This document shows positions 6,857-12,670 of a stretch of DNA of 12,670 nucleotides, in pieces. The stretch spans positions 1 to 12,670 of the forward strand of contig JAHFDQ010000120.1 of the NCBI GenBank assembly GCA_023248915.1, in the 5' to 3' direction. The notes beneath the pieces are model-generated. The model saw only the letters and a list, made by a program, of their open reading frames with translations, ran no database searches and was not told the origin of the DNA. A program made the position numbers and the translations under genes. Each line of letters begins with the position of its first letter. The stretch's first letter is position 1. Source of the stretch: Archangiaceae bacterium. GTDB taxonomy: Bacteria; Myxococcota; Myxococcia; Myxococcales; Myxococcaceae.

Positions 6857-6869
6857 AATACTGAGTATT
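6857..6869. promoter_or_regulatory. Perfect 13-bp palindrome in the divergent amylase / PEGA-gene region
   Basis: AATACTGAGTATT has two perfect 6-bp arms around a central G, and is an AT-rich island in very GC-rich DNA. It lies 11 bases before the PEGA-gene ATG and 71 bases before the likely amylase ATG, inside the 95-bp divergent intergenic region. It could be an operator or an overlapping pair of -10 elements. If TATTGT (6867-6872) is the -10 of the rightward gene, that transcript would be nearly leaderless. I see no convincing -35 on either side. Confidence 0.4.
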
Positions 6870-6880
6870 GTCCGCGCCTG

Positions 6881-7987
6881 ATGACTTCGGATGACGGCAG
6901 CGGGTCTCGCGGTCCGACCTCGACGATTCCCGACCCTGGCGTTGAGCCGAACCAGGCGAAGCCCGCGCCGCCCGGGTCGACGATTCCCGATCCCGAGGCG
7001 CCACCCCGCCCGTCCGCGTTTGCCGATACGCCGACGACCCCCGCGGGCCCCGGCGAGCTTCCCGAGGGCAAGCGGGCGACGAAGGACCAACTTCCAGCGG
7101 GGGACGCTACCCCCGTGAGCAACCAGGCGACCATGTTGGACCGGCCGCTCCGAATGGGGGGGTCTGCCGCGGAGACGCTGGCCGAGGCGTCGTTGCCCGG
7201 CGACACGCGTGGCGACGCCGACAGTTCCCCAGCGTCGGTCTTCGACGCTGGCCCGACCGAGGTCTCGACCGGGAGGCTTCGGCCCCTCTCGCCTCCGGCC
7301 GCCCTCCCCCCTCCCTCGCTCGAACGCACCAAGTGGATTGCCCTGGGCCTCGCGGGAATCGCGGCCGTCCTCCTCCTCTGGTCGCTGGTGTCGCGCCCCG
7401 GCTCGCCCCAGACCGACGTCTCGCCGCTCCAGGCACTGCCCAGACCGACCCAGGCGGCTCCCCTGAAGGAAGCCGGCCACGCGGCCGTCGAACCGCCCCA
7501 AGCCGACGTCGTCTGGATTGAGCAGTGGGTCGATGCGGGCGCAGGGTACGCGCGCCTCGAACGGCGCGCGGCGTGCCTAGTCAGCCTCACCAGCGAACCC
7601 ATGACTGAAGTATCTCTGGAAGGCGGCGTTCTCGGCACCACCCCAGTGCTGATCACTCTCCCGGTCGGGTCCGCGACACTCACGTTCGAGAACCGCACCC
7701 TGGGCCTTCGAAGGAAGGTCACCTTCGACGTGCCCGAGGCCCAACGCGCCAGCCGGTCCTTCCGCTTCGAGCGCGGCTGGCTGGAAATCGACGTGCGAAC
7801 GGGCACCAGCGTTTCCGTCGACGGGCGAGCGGTGGGAATTGCGCCGATCGCGCCGATCTCCCTCTTCGAGGGACCTCATACGGTCGATCTGGCCTGGGCC
7901 GTCGGCGGACACCACGCAGGGGTCGCCGAGGTGCGTGCCAACCAGACCGCCACCTACTTGGTTTCGGAACCCAAACCGGCTGAATGA
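6881..7987 (+). CDS. PEGA-domain membrane-anchored protein
   Basis: This is 368 residues from the ATG at 6881. The open frame extends back to 6755, but that part would overlap the amylase start. Residues 1-150 are Pro/Ser/Thr-rich and probably disordered, with the motif STIPDP twice (14-19 and 33-38). One transmembrane helix follows (~152-170, KWIALGLAGIAAVLLLWSLV). The extracytoplasmic part has a linker and two PEGA-like repeats. The first is ~232-283, with LEGGVLGTTPVLITLPVGSA. The second is ~299-363, with SVSVDGRAVGIAPIAPISLF. PEGA modules are beta-rich and thought to act at the envelope; many sit in bacterial kinase or signalling proteins. There is no catalytic domain here. The sensor kinase follows 65 bp downstream, so the two may be co-expressed. 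The molecular role is unknown. Confidence 0.75.
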   Translation: MTSDDGSGSRGPTSTIPDPGVEPNQAKPAPPGSTIPDPEAPPRPSAFADTPTTPAGPGELPEGKRATKDQLPAGDATPVSNQATMLDRPLRMGGSAAETLAEASLPGDTRGDADSSPASVFDAGPTEVSTGRLRPLSPPAALPPPSLERTKWIALGLAGIAAVLLLWSLVSRPGSPQTDVSPLQALPRPTQAAPLKEAGHAAVEPPQADVVWIEQWVDAGAGYARLERRAACLVSLTSEPMTEVSLEGGVLGTTPVLITLPVGSATLTFENRTLGLRRKVTFDVPEAQRASRSFRFERGWLEIDVRTGTSVSVDGRAVGIAPIAPISLFEGPHTVDLAWAVGGHHAGVAEVRANQTATYLVSEPKPAE

Positions 7988-8052
7988 ATAGACCGCTGAA
8001 GGCCCGCGCCACTTGAGGCTGCGCCCACTCGGCCAAGCGGTTAGCCATACTC

Positions 8053-9186
8053 GTGCCTTTCTCTCCCCAATTCCGTGCCCTTCTCGAAGCTGCCCCCGAC
8101 GCGATGCTCCTGGCCGGCGTCGACGGGCTGATCGTGCTGGTCAACGCCCAGGTCGAACGCGACTTCGGCTACTCGCGCCAGGAGCTCGTGGGCAAGCCCG
8201 TCGAGCTGCTCGTACCCGAACGGTCCCGGTCGGCGCACGTCGCGCACCGGCGGGGGTTCGCCGCCCACCCCCACTCGCGGCCGATGGGCGCCCCGGGCTC
8301 GAACCTCACCGGCCGTCGCCGGGACGGTTCCGAATTCCCCGCCGAGATCAGCCTCAGCTCGCTGCAGATGGGGGAGCGCACCTTCGTCATCGCCGCCATT
8401 CGCGACGTCACCGACCGGAAGCGCGCCGAGGCAGAACGGCTGCAATTCTTGGAAGCGCGCGAGGCGGTCCGCGTTCGCGACGACTTCCTCTCGATGGCCT
8501 CGCACGAGCTGAAGACGCCACTCGCAGCGCTCCTCGTCCAGGTGCAGTTGATGCTTCGCCAGACGGGCCCAGACACCGGCCTGCACGGCGAGCAGGCGTC
8601 GCGCCCACGCCTCGAGCGAATCCGGCGGCTGTTGCAGCGGGTGAACACCCTGGTCGACGGGCTCCTCGACGTCTCGCGCATCACGACGGGGCGGCTCAGG
8701 CTCGACCGCGAACCGGTCGATCTGGCTCATGTGGTGGACGAGGTGGTCGCCCGGGTCGCCGACGACTCGGTTCGCGCCGCGTGCGAGCTGACCGTCGAGC
8801 ACGACGGCCCGGCGATCGGCCAGTGGGACCCGATGAGAGTGGACCAGGTGGTGACGAACCTGCTGTCCAACGCGCTGAAGTATGGCGCAGGAAAGCCGAT
8901 AAAGGTGAGCGTCGGCGCTTCCGCCGGCCAGGCCCACCTGGTGGTGCGCGACCACGGCATCGGCATCAGCCCCACGGATCAGCAGCGCATCTTCCAGCGC
9001 TTCGAGCGCGCCGTCTCGGGACGCAACTACGGAGGCTTGGGCCTGGGGCTGTGGATAGTCAGAACCGTCGTCGAGGCGCACGGGGGCGCTGTGCATGTGG
9101 ACAGCCACCCGGGCGAGGGGTCGGAATTCACCGTCGACCTGCCCCAGGTGCCGACCGAAGAGGTCGCGGCACCGCCGCCCGCCTAG
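8053..9186 (+). CDS. Soluble PAS-domain sensor histidine kinase
   Basis: This is 377 residues from GTG 8053, with only a weak ribosome site (AAGCGG) ahead. A PAS/PAC domain occupies ~5-125 (DAMLLAGVDGLIVLVNAQ, FGYSRQELVGK, RRRDGSEFPAEIS, DVTDRKRAE). HisKA follows, with the H-box SMASHELKTPL and phospho-acceptor His151. The HATPase has N-box NLLSNALKYG (269-278), G1 DHGIGI (300-305), F-box FQRF (314-317) and G2 GGLGLGLW (327-334). All catalytic boxes are intact. There is no transmembrane segment, so it senses a cytoplasmic signal or partner. No response-regulator gene is in the window, so it is an orphan kinase. It ends 22 bp from the converging lipoprotein gene. Confidence 0.95.
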   Translation: MPFSPQFRALLEAAPDAMLLAGVDGLIVLVNAQVERDFGYSRQELVGKPVELLVPERSRSAHVAHRRGFAAHPHSRPMGAPGSNLTGRRRDGSEFPAEISLSSLQMGERTFVIAAIRDVTDRKRAEAERLQFLEAREAVRVRDDFLSMASHELKTPLAALLVQVQLMLRQTGPDTGLHGEQASRPRLERIRRLLQRVNTLVDGLLDVSRITTGRLRLDREPVDLAHVVDEVVARVADDSVRAACELTVEHDGPAIGQWDPMRVDQVVTNLLSNALKYGAGKPIKVSVGASAGQAHLVVRDHGIGISPTDQQRIFQRFERAVSGRNYGGLGLGLWIVRTVVEAHGGAVHVDSHPGEGSEFTVDLPQVPTEEVAAPPPA

Positions 9187-9208
9187 TACCGCTCGGCGGT
9201 TCGCCCGC

Positions 9209-9823
9209 TCAGGGACTGGGCTGGGCGGGGATCGCCGGCTCGGGCGCTTGGGGCTTGGGCGTGCCCGTTCCCAGCTTCGACGCGGCGAGGAAGCTGTCGA
9301 AAATCGCTCCGGCCCGGTCGGCGATGAACGGCGCCGCGACCGCCAGGGCCTCGGGTTCTCGCTCGTGGTTGAAGTCGAGCAGCGCGGGCACGGTAAGCTC
9401 GGCGCTGACAGGCTCGGCGCCGGCGAGCCCCGCGGTCACCTTCGCGTACACCGTCCAGCGGTAGCGCCCGGAGAGCTGCGAGAAGAACGCGGCCCTCGTC
9501 TCGACGAGCAGCAACAGCGGCGCCCCGCGCGCCTCGGCCGCGACCTTCTTGTACCGGAGCCCGCTGTCCGGCGCGGCGCCGAAGTCCGCCGCGACCGAGC
9601 CGAAGGGCACTTCGCGCACCTCGAGGTTCCGGGCGGCGAGCGACTCGCCCACCCGCTTCGAGAGGGCCTCGGGGACGGCCGCGACTGCGCCGCCGTGCTC
9701 GGGGTCTCGGACAAAGGCAACTGCCACCGCCGCCGGCTTGTCGAGCCGCCGCACCTCGACCCGCGGCAGGCAGCCGCACAGGCACAACGCCGCAGCGATG
9801 AGGGCGCCCCGCTTCAAAACCAT
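9209..9823 (-). CDS. Putative lipoprotein of unknown function
   Basis: This 204-residue protein has a clear lipoprotein signal: KR followed by a hydrophobic stretch and lipobox LCGC at 15-18. The mature part has alternating beta-rich stretches (VAVAFVRDP, APLLLLVETRAAFF, YRWTVYAKVTAGL) and a Pro/Ala-rich C-terminal tail. I do not recognise the family. Its start overlaps the end of the outer-membrane beta-barrel gene by 10 bp, so the two are almost certainly translated from one message. That suggests an envelope function shared with the barrel. Being lipidated, it should face the periplasm or be anchored in a membrane. Confidence 0.75.
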   Translation of the reverse strand: MVLKRGALIAAALCLCGCLPRVEVRRLDKPAAVAVAFVRDPEHGGAVAAVPEALSKRVGESLAARNLEVREVPFGSVAADFGAAPDSGLRYKKVAAEARGAPLLLLVETRAAFFSQLSGRYRWTVYAKVTAGLAGAEPVSAELTVPALLDFNHEREPEALAVAAPFIADRAGAIFDSFLAASKLGTGTPKPQAPEPAIPAQPSP

Positions 9824-11304
9824 GCCTCCGCCTCGACCGCGACCAGCGAGTGCCAGTGGCGCTCGGGGCCGATGAACAGGTTGTACTGGTCGAGGCTGGC
9901 GACGAAGGCGTTGCCGTAGGCCGCCTGCTGGTTCGAGTACTGCAACCCGTACAACAGCCGCAGCGACGGCCGGGCGTAGATGCCGAAGCCGGTCGGGTTC
10001 AGCACCAGGCCCCCCTTCAACTGCCAGGTGTTGCGGGTGTCGGAGTCACCCATCTCGAAGCCCCGGGTGTCGGGCACTCCGCCGGAGTTCTGAAAAACCG
10101 AGTCCACGTGCTCGCGGTACAGCCGGCCGTTGGCCGACTTCTCCTCTGCCAGGCTCGACTCGACCAGGATGTGCACCGTCTGCGACAGGTAGAGCTGCAG
10201 CCGCAGCACCGTCGACCAGTAGGTGCGGTTGTCGTCGCCCGGCGCGAGCGTGTCGTCCGGGTTCACGTCGCGCCCGTAGAGCAGCCCCCAGGCCGCGTCG
10301 AGCCGGTCGGGAATCAGCGTCAGCAACATCTCGTTGCCGGCCTGGAACTGGGTGCGCCGCGCGGTCAGCTGCGCCAGGTAGATGGTGTAGGTCTGGCTCT
10401 GGAAGGTCTCGACGTACCGGCCGTCGGGGGGGCGCTTGGTGTACCCGACGTAGAAGTCGTCCCACTTCAGGGGCCCCAGTTTCCCGAAGCCCAGGTGCCC
10501 GATGAGCCGTGAGCTGTTGGCCGAGGTGGGCTGCGGCTTGGGGAAGAGCGCTTCCTGGCCCGGGTTCTCTTCGAGAAAGTGCTTCACCACCTCGTGGCGC
10601 AGAAAGTCTTCGGGGCGCACGCCGGGCGTGAAGTACGGGGCGTTCTGGTTGCCGTCCACCCGCGGCTCGTAGGCGTACTGGCCTCCGGCGCCGATTTCGG
10701 CATGGTCGCCGAGGCGCACGCGCACGCTGCCGCCCACCGTCGGCACCGAGTTGTACGCCGCGCCGTGCAGCGCGAAGCCCGAGTCGCCGAGCCCCACCAG
10801 CACGTCCACCGGGTCGAAGTGGTAGTTGGCCGACACGCCCACGGTGTCCGAGAAGATGCTCGCCGGGCGCATGTCGTACAGCCCGAGAATTCCGAAGTAG
10901 CTCTCGAGCGTGCCGAGCTGCCAGGTCACCCGGTCGAGGACGACGTTGCCCGCCTTGACGTACAGCTGCGTCAGCCCGAACTGCGCCAGGCTGCCGTTCG
11001 CGGCGTCGACGTTGCGAACCGACCCGCCTTCCAGCTTGGCGTGCACCGCCGCCCAGACCTCTTGGGTGCCCGGCCGCGCCTGGAGCACGTCGAGCCCCAG
11101 CTCGAGCGCGGCCCAAGGCCCCTCGTTCAAGAGGCGCCCCGAGAGGTTCCAGTAGCCGAGCCGGCCGTCGCCCCCCTCGAAGTCGGGGCGCGCCATCACC
11201 CGGAAGTAGCCGCCGGCGTTGAAGCGGTCGGCCGCGGCTTCGGCGGACGCCAGCGCCGGCAGCAGCAGGGCGGCGACGGCGACGGTGCGGGCGGCCCCTC
11301 TCAT
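9814..11304 (-). CDS. Outer-membrane beta-barrel protein, porin-like
   Basis: This is 496 residues from the ATG at 11304. There is a type-I signal peptide (RGAARTVAVAALLLPALASA, likely cleavage after Ala21). The body has many alternating amphipathic segments rich in Tyr, Gly and Asn. The C-terminus is VAVEAEAWF, with the terminal Phe that marks outer-membrane barrels for assembly. Some stretches (YWNLSGRLLNEGPWAALELGL near the N-terminus, HWHSLVAVEAEAWF at the end) recall maltoporin-like sugar porins, but the similarity is too weak to name a substrate. The next gene overlaps its 3' end. Upstream are a remnant of the MFS gene end (11319-11351) and the CopG/ParE pair, so the gene may depend on read-through from them. 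Confidence 0.75.
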   Translation of the reverse strand: MRGAARTVAVAALLLPALASAEAAADRFNAGGYFRVMARPDFEGGDGRLGYWNLSGRLLNEGPWAALELGLDVLQARPGTQEVWAAVHAKLEGGSVRNVDAANGSLAQFGLTQLYVKAGNVVLDRVTWQLGTLESYFGILGLYDMRPASIFSDTVGVSANYHFDPVDVLVGLGDSGFALHGAAYNSVPTVGGSVRVRLGDHAEIGAGGQYAYEPRVDGNQNAPYFTPGVRPEDFLRHEVVKHFLEENPGQEALFPKPQPTSANSSRLIGHLGFGKLGPLKWDDFYVGYTKRPPDGRYVETFQSQTYTIYLAQLTARRTQFQAGNEMLLTLIPDRLDAAWGLLYGRDVNPDDTLAPGDDNRTYWSTVLRLQLYLSQTVHILVESSLAEEKSANGRLYREHVDSVFQNSGGVPDTRGFEMGDSDTRNTWQLKGGLVLNPTGFGIYARPSLRLLYGLQYSNQQAAYGNAFVASLDQYNLFIGPERHWHSLVAVEAEAWF

Positions 11305-11318
11305 GGCCGGCGGCTCTT

Positions 11319-11351
11319 ACCTCAGTGGCAGGCCCGCGGCATCTGGATTCG
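11319..11351 (-). repeat. Direct repeat copy C: detached copy of the MFS gene 3' end
   Basis: These 33 bp match 11960-11992 at 29 positions, in the same orientation. Read on the minus strand they encode NPDAAGLPLR, followed immediately by TAA, against NLDAVDLPLR-TGA in the MFS gene. It ends 2 bp short of the ParE-type toxin stop and lies 14 bp before the barrel-gene ATG. It looks like the original or a duplicated tail of the MFS gene left after the toxin-antitoxin module was placed between. Confidence 0.75.
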
Positions 11352-11353
11352 GG

Positions 11354-11629
11354 TCAGCGGTCTTCGCGCAGGTGCCAGACGCGAAGGACAAAGAGGTCCC
11401 GGTCGGTAATCTCGTAGCGAACCTCGTAGTCGCCGAGGATGATTCTGCGCACTTCGCGCGGTTGGAACTCGACCAGCCGCGACCCGAGGCGAGGATGCGC
11501 CGCGAGCCGCCGTACGCCGGCCAGAATCAGGTCGACGGCGCGCGCCGCGGCGCCGGGGTTGGCGTGCGACAGGAAACCGTGGATCCGCGCCAAGTCTCCC
11601 TGCGCCTTGCTCGTCCACCTGAGGGACAT
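11354..11629 (-). CDS. ParE/RelE-family toxin
   Basis: This is 91 residues from the ATG at 11629, which overlaps the antitoxin stop as ATGA, so the pair is translationally coupled. The open frame continues further upstream, but only through the antitoxin gene in another frame. The family pattern is clear: RWTSKAQGDLARIHGFL at the N-terminus, AVDLILAGVRRLAAHPRLGS in the middle helices, then REVRRIILGDYEVRYEI and a C-terminal VLRVWHLREDR. ParE toxins inhibit DNA gyrase and RelE toxins cut ribosome-bound mRNA. The sequence is closer in look to the ParE side, but the target cannot be read from it. Confidence 0.88.
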   Translation of the reverse strand: MSLRWTSKAQGDLARIHGFLSHANPGAAARAVDLILAGVRRLAAHPRLGSRLVEFQPREVRRIILGDYEVRYEITDRDLFVLRVWHLREDR

Positions 11630-11886
11630 CAGCGCCGCCGGGAACGCCCGCGCCGGGGAAGCCCCGCGGCCCACGCTTCGACGGCGCCGTGGTCGACCGT
11701 CCTGCCTGCATCGACGTCGGCCAGCGCTTCCAGCGTCAGCACGTGCCGCTTGCGCTCGAGGTCGACGAACAGGGCCAGCGCTTCTTTCATGACCCACCCT
11801 CTCGGACGGTCGAGCTGTTTCGCGAGCGCGTCGACGTCCTTGGCGAGCGCCGACGGAACGTGGGCGGTGAAGACGCGGTGGCTCAT
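11629..11886 (-). CDS. CopG-family ribbon-helix-helix antitoxin
   Basis: This 85-residue protein starts at ATG 11886, with GAGG 5 bases ahead. The N-terminal RVFTAHVPSALAKDVDALAKQL is an RHH beta strand plus helix, and RPRGWVMKEALALFVDLE is the second helix. The tail ADVDAGRTVDHGAVEAWAAGL is typical of toxin-binding ends in CopG/ParD-like antitoxins. The last residues (PRRGRSRRR) are unusually basic. It should neutralise the co-transcribed toxin and repress its own promoter. It is preceded by an AT-rich promoter region and lies within direct repeats of the MFS gene end. Confidence 0.88.
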   Translation of the reverse strand: MSHRVFTAHVPSALAKDVDALAKQLDRPRGWVMKEALALFVDLERKRHVLTLEALADVDAGRTVDHGAVEAWAAGLPRRGRSRRR

Positions 11887-11920
11887 GGCAACCTCGAATC
11901 GACTTCAATCAAGATGATTA

Positions 11921-11949
11921 ATATTAGCGACCCGGGGTCTCGGCCACAA
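11921..11949 (-). promoter_or_regulatory. Promoter and probable operator of the CopG/ParE pair
   Basis: On the minus strand TTGTGG (11949-11944) and TAATAT (11926-11921) are spaced by exactly 17 bp. A perfect palindrome, GACCC-G-GGGTC (11929-11939), fills the spacer, a suitable place for repression by the RHH antitoxin. TAATATTA (11919-11926) is also self-complementary. The stretch 11905-11927 is sharply AT-rich compared with the surrounding DNA. Confidence 0.5.
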
Positions 11950-11957
11950 GGTGCGCG

Positions 11958-12670
11958 TCACCTCAGCGGCAGGTCCACGGCATCTAGATTCGCCGCCGAG
12001 CTCACGACGCCCGACCCGGGCGCTTCTCCCCTCGCCGCCGACGCGCGCCGGACCGAGGGGAGCACGGCGTGGTAGGCCGCGCTCGCCAGAAGCACCAGGG
12101 CGGCGCCGCCGACCAGCGTCCCTGGCACCCCCACGCGCGACGCCGCCCACCCCGCGGCCAGCGCCCCGAAGGGAGTGACGCCGACGAAGATGGTGGTGAA
12201 CATGCCCATCACCCGCCCCCGCAGGTGAGAAGGCGCCCGGCCCTGGAGCAGCGTGAGCGTGCCCGACGACTGGTTGATGTGCCCGTACCCGATGACGCCG
12301 AGCGCCACCGCCGACAGCACCGCCGAACGCGACAGCGACAGCCCCAACAGCCCCACCCCAAGTAGCGAGGCCCCCAACCCCACCCGCCGGTCGAAGCCCG
12401 CCGTCCCGCGCCGCACCAGCATCGCCACCGAGCCAACCAGCGACCCGAAGCCCGCCGAGGCCAACAGGCGGCCGAGGAGGTCCGGCCCGCCGTGCAGCAC
12501 CTCGGCGGCGACCAGCGGCATCAACACCCCGTAGGACAGGCCGAAGGCGCTCGAGGCCACCAGCAAGACGAGCGGCGCGAACACCTCAGGAGTCTTGCGG
12601 GCGAAGGTCATCCCCTCGGCGATGGCGGACGGGGCGACCGCGCCTGACGCTGCCCGCGGCACGTCGATGA
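11958..12670 (-). CDS. MFS transporter, EntS-like (MFS_3), C-terminal half
   Basis: The frame enters from the right edge without a start and ends at TGA 11958-11960, giving ~237 residues. About six transmembrane helices are visible, e.g. VFAPLVLLVASSAFGLSYGVL, LLASAGFGSLVGSVAMLV and LRGRVMGMFTTIFVG leading into TPFGALAAGWAAS. These match the C-terminal six-helix half of the EntS-type branch of major facilitator exporters. The conserved cytoplasmic APSHLRGRVMG segment is intact. The substrate is unknown; EntS itself exports enterobactin. The last 10 codons (NLDAVDLPLR) are duplicated downstream of the toxin-antitoxin pair. The N-terminal half lies outside the window. Confidence 0.85.
   Translation of the reverse strand, partial: IDVPRAASGAVAPSAIAEGMTFARKTPEVFAPLVLLVASSAFGLSYGVLMPLVAAEVLHGGPDLLGRLLASAGFGSLVGSVAMLVRRGTAGFDRRVGLGASLLGVGLLGLSLSRSAVLSAVALGVIGYGHINQSSGTLTLLQGRAPSHLRGRVMGMFTTIFVGVTPFGALAAGWAASRVGVPGTLVGGAALVLLASAAYHAVLPSVRRASAARGEAPGSGVVSSAANLDAVDLPLR
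11960..11992 (-). repeat. Direct repeat copy D: 3' end of the MFS gene
   Basis: This is the in-gene partner of the 33-bp repeat at 11319-11351, with 4 mismatches. It encodes the last residues NLDAVDLPLR of the transporter. The 608 bp between the two copies contain exactly the CopG/ParE operon with its promoter. Confidence 0.75.

Noticed and set aside
6616..7806. 396-codon minus-strand frame across the divergent region
   Set aside because: It crosses both the amylase start and the PEGA gene, and its Ser/Arg-rich translation has no features. The plus-strand frame has a membrane helix and PEGA repeats.
9187..9208. Possible bidirectional terminator between the convergent kinase and lipoprotein genes
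   Set aside because: Only a 4-bp GGCG/CGCC stem with a 3-base loop is present and there is no T-tract, so it is not distinguishable from chance.
11354..11908. 184-codon version of the ParE-type toxin
   Set aside because: The extra ~93 N-terminal residues come from the antitoxin gene read in another frame. The toxin begins at the coupled ATG at 11629.
1..12670. CRISPR array, tRNA/rRNA genes, insertion sequences or integrase genes
   Set aside because: No regularly spaced repeats, cloverleaf or rRNA-like segments, transposase or recombinase motifs were seen. The two repeat pairs are duplicated gene ends, not insertion-sequence termini.

Overview
The window is GC-rich and tightly packed: no gene-free stretch reaches 300 bases. 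Several features suggest a Gram-negative deltaproteobacterial or myxobacterial chromosome (Myxococcota). These are lipobox-bearing secreted proteins, an outer-membrane barrel ending in Phe, a PEGA-domain membrane protein with a long Pro-rich N-terminus, a PHM-like copper monooxygenase carrying a haem c motif, and an orphan PAS histidine kinase. The taxonomic call is inference from gene style; no marker gene is present.

Layout. Positions 1-7 kb are read almost entirely on the minus strand: a FadI-type thiolase (cut by the left edge), hemE, a lipoprotein-like cytochrome c/copper monooxygenase, an Apea-like HEPN protein, a GNAT-toxin/DUF1778-antitoxin pair (TacAT type), and a secreted alpha-amylase with a C-terminal CBM20 starch-binding domain. 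A short divergent region with a perfect 13-bp palindrome separates the amylase from two plus-strand genes, a PEGA-domain membrane protein and a soluble PAS-HisKA-HATPase sensor kinase. These converge on a minus-strand group read from the right edge: the C-terminal half of an MFS exporter, a CopG/ParE-type toxin-antitoxin pair, an outer-membrane beta-barrel protein and a small lipoprotein.

The most striking structure is two sets of degenerate direct repeats that are copies of gene ends. (1) The first ~18 codons of hemE plus ~22 bp upstream (1451-1529) recur at 4004-4081 at about 89% identity with a 1-bp frameshifting deletion. The HEPN gene and the monooxygenase lie between the copies, as if a 2.5-kb cassette had been inserted upstream of hemE. 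(2) The last ~10 codons and stop of the MFS gene (11960-11992) recur in frame, with their own stop codon, at 11319-11351. The CopG/ParE module sits between these copies, as if dropped between the MFS gene and the porin-like gene. In both cases one repeat copy lies within about 22 bp of a toxin stop codon.

How the genes may work together. hemE (tetrapyrrole synthesis) and the thiolase (fatty-acid beta-oxidation) are housekeeping. The HEPN protein and the two toxin-antitoxin pairs are accessory genes, plausibly defence or stabilisation functions. The amylase is extracellular or surface starch hydrolysis. The beta-barrel and its overlapping lipoprotein gene form an envelope pair of unknown substrate. 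The best candidate for something undescribed is the HEPN protein with an N-terminal region I do not recognise, in a repeat-bounded cassette beside a TacAT pair whose toxin has a Trp in place of the usual catalytic Tyr.
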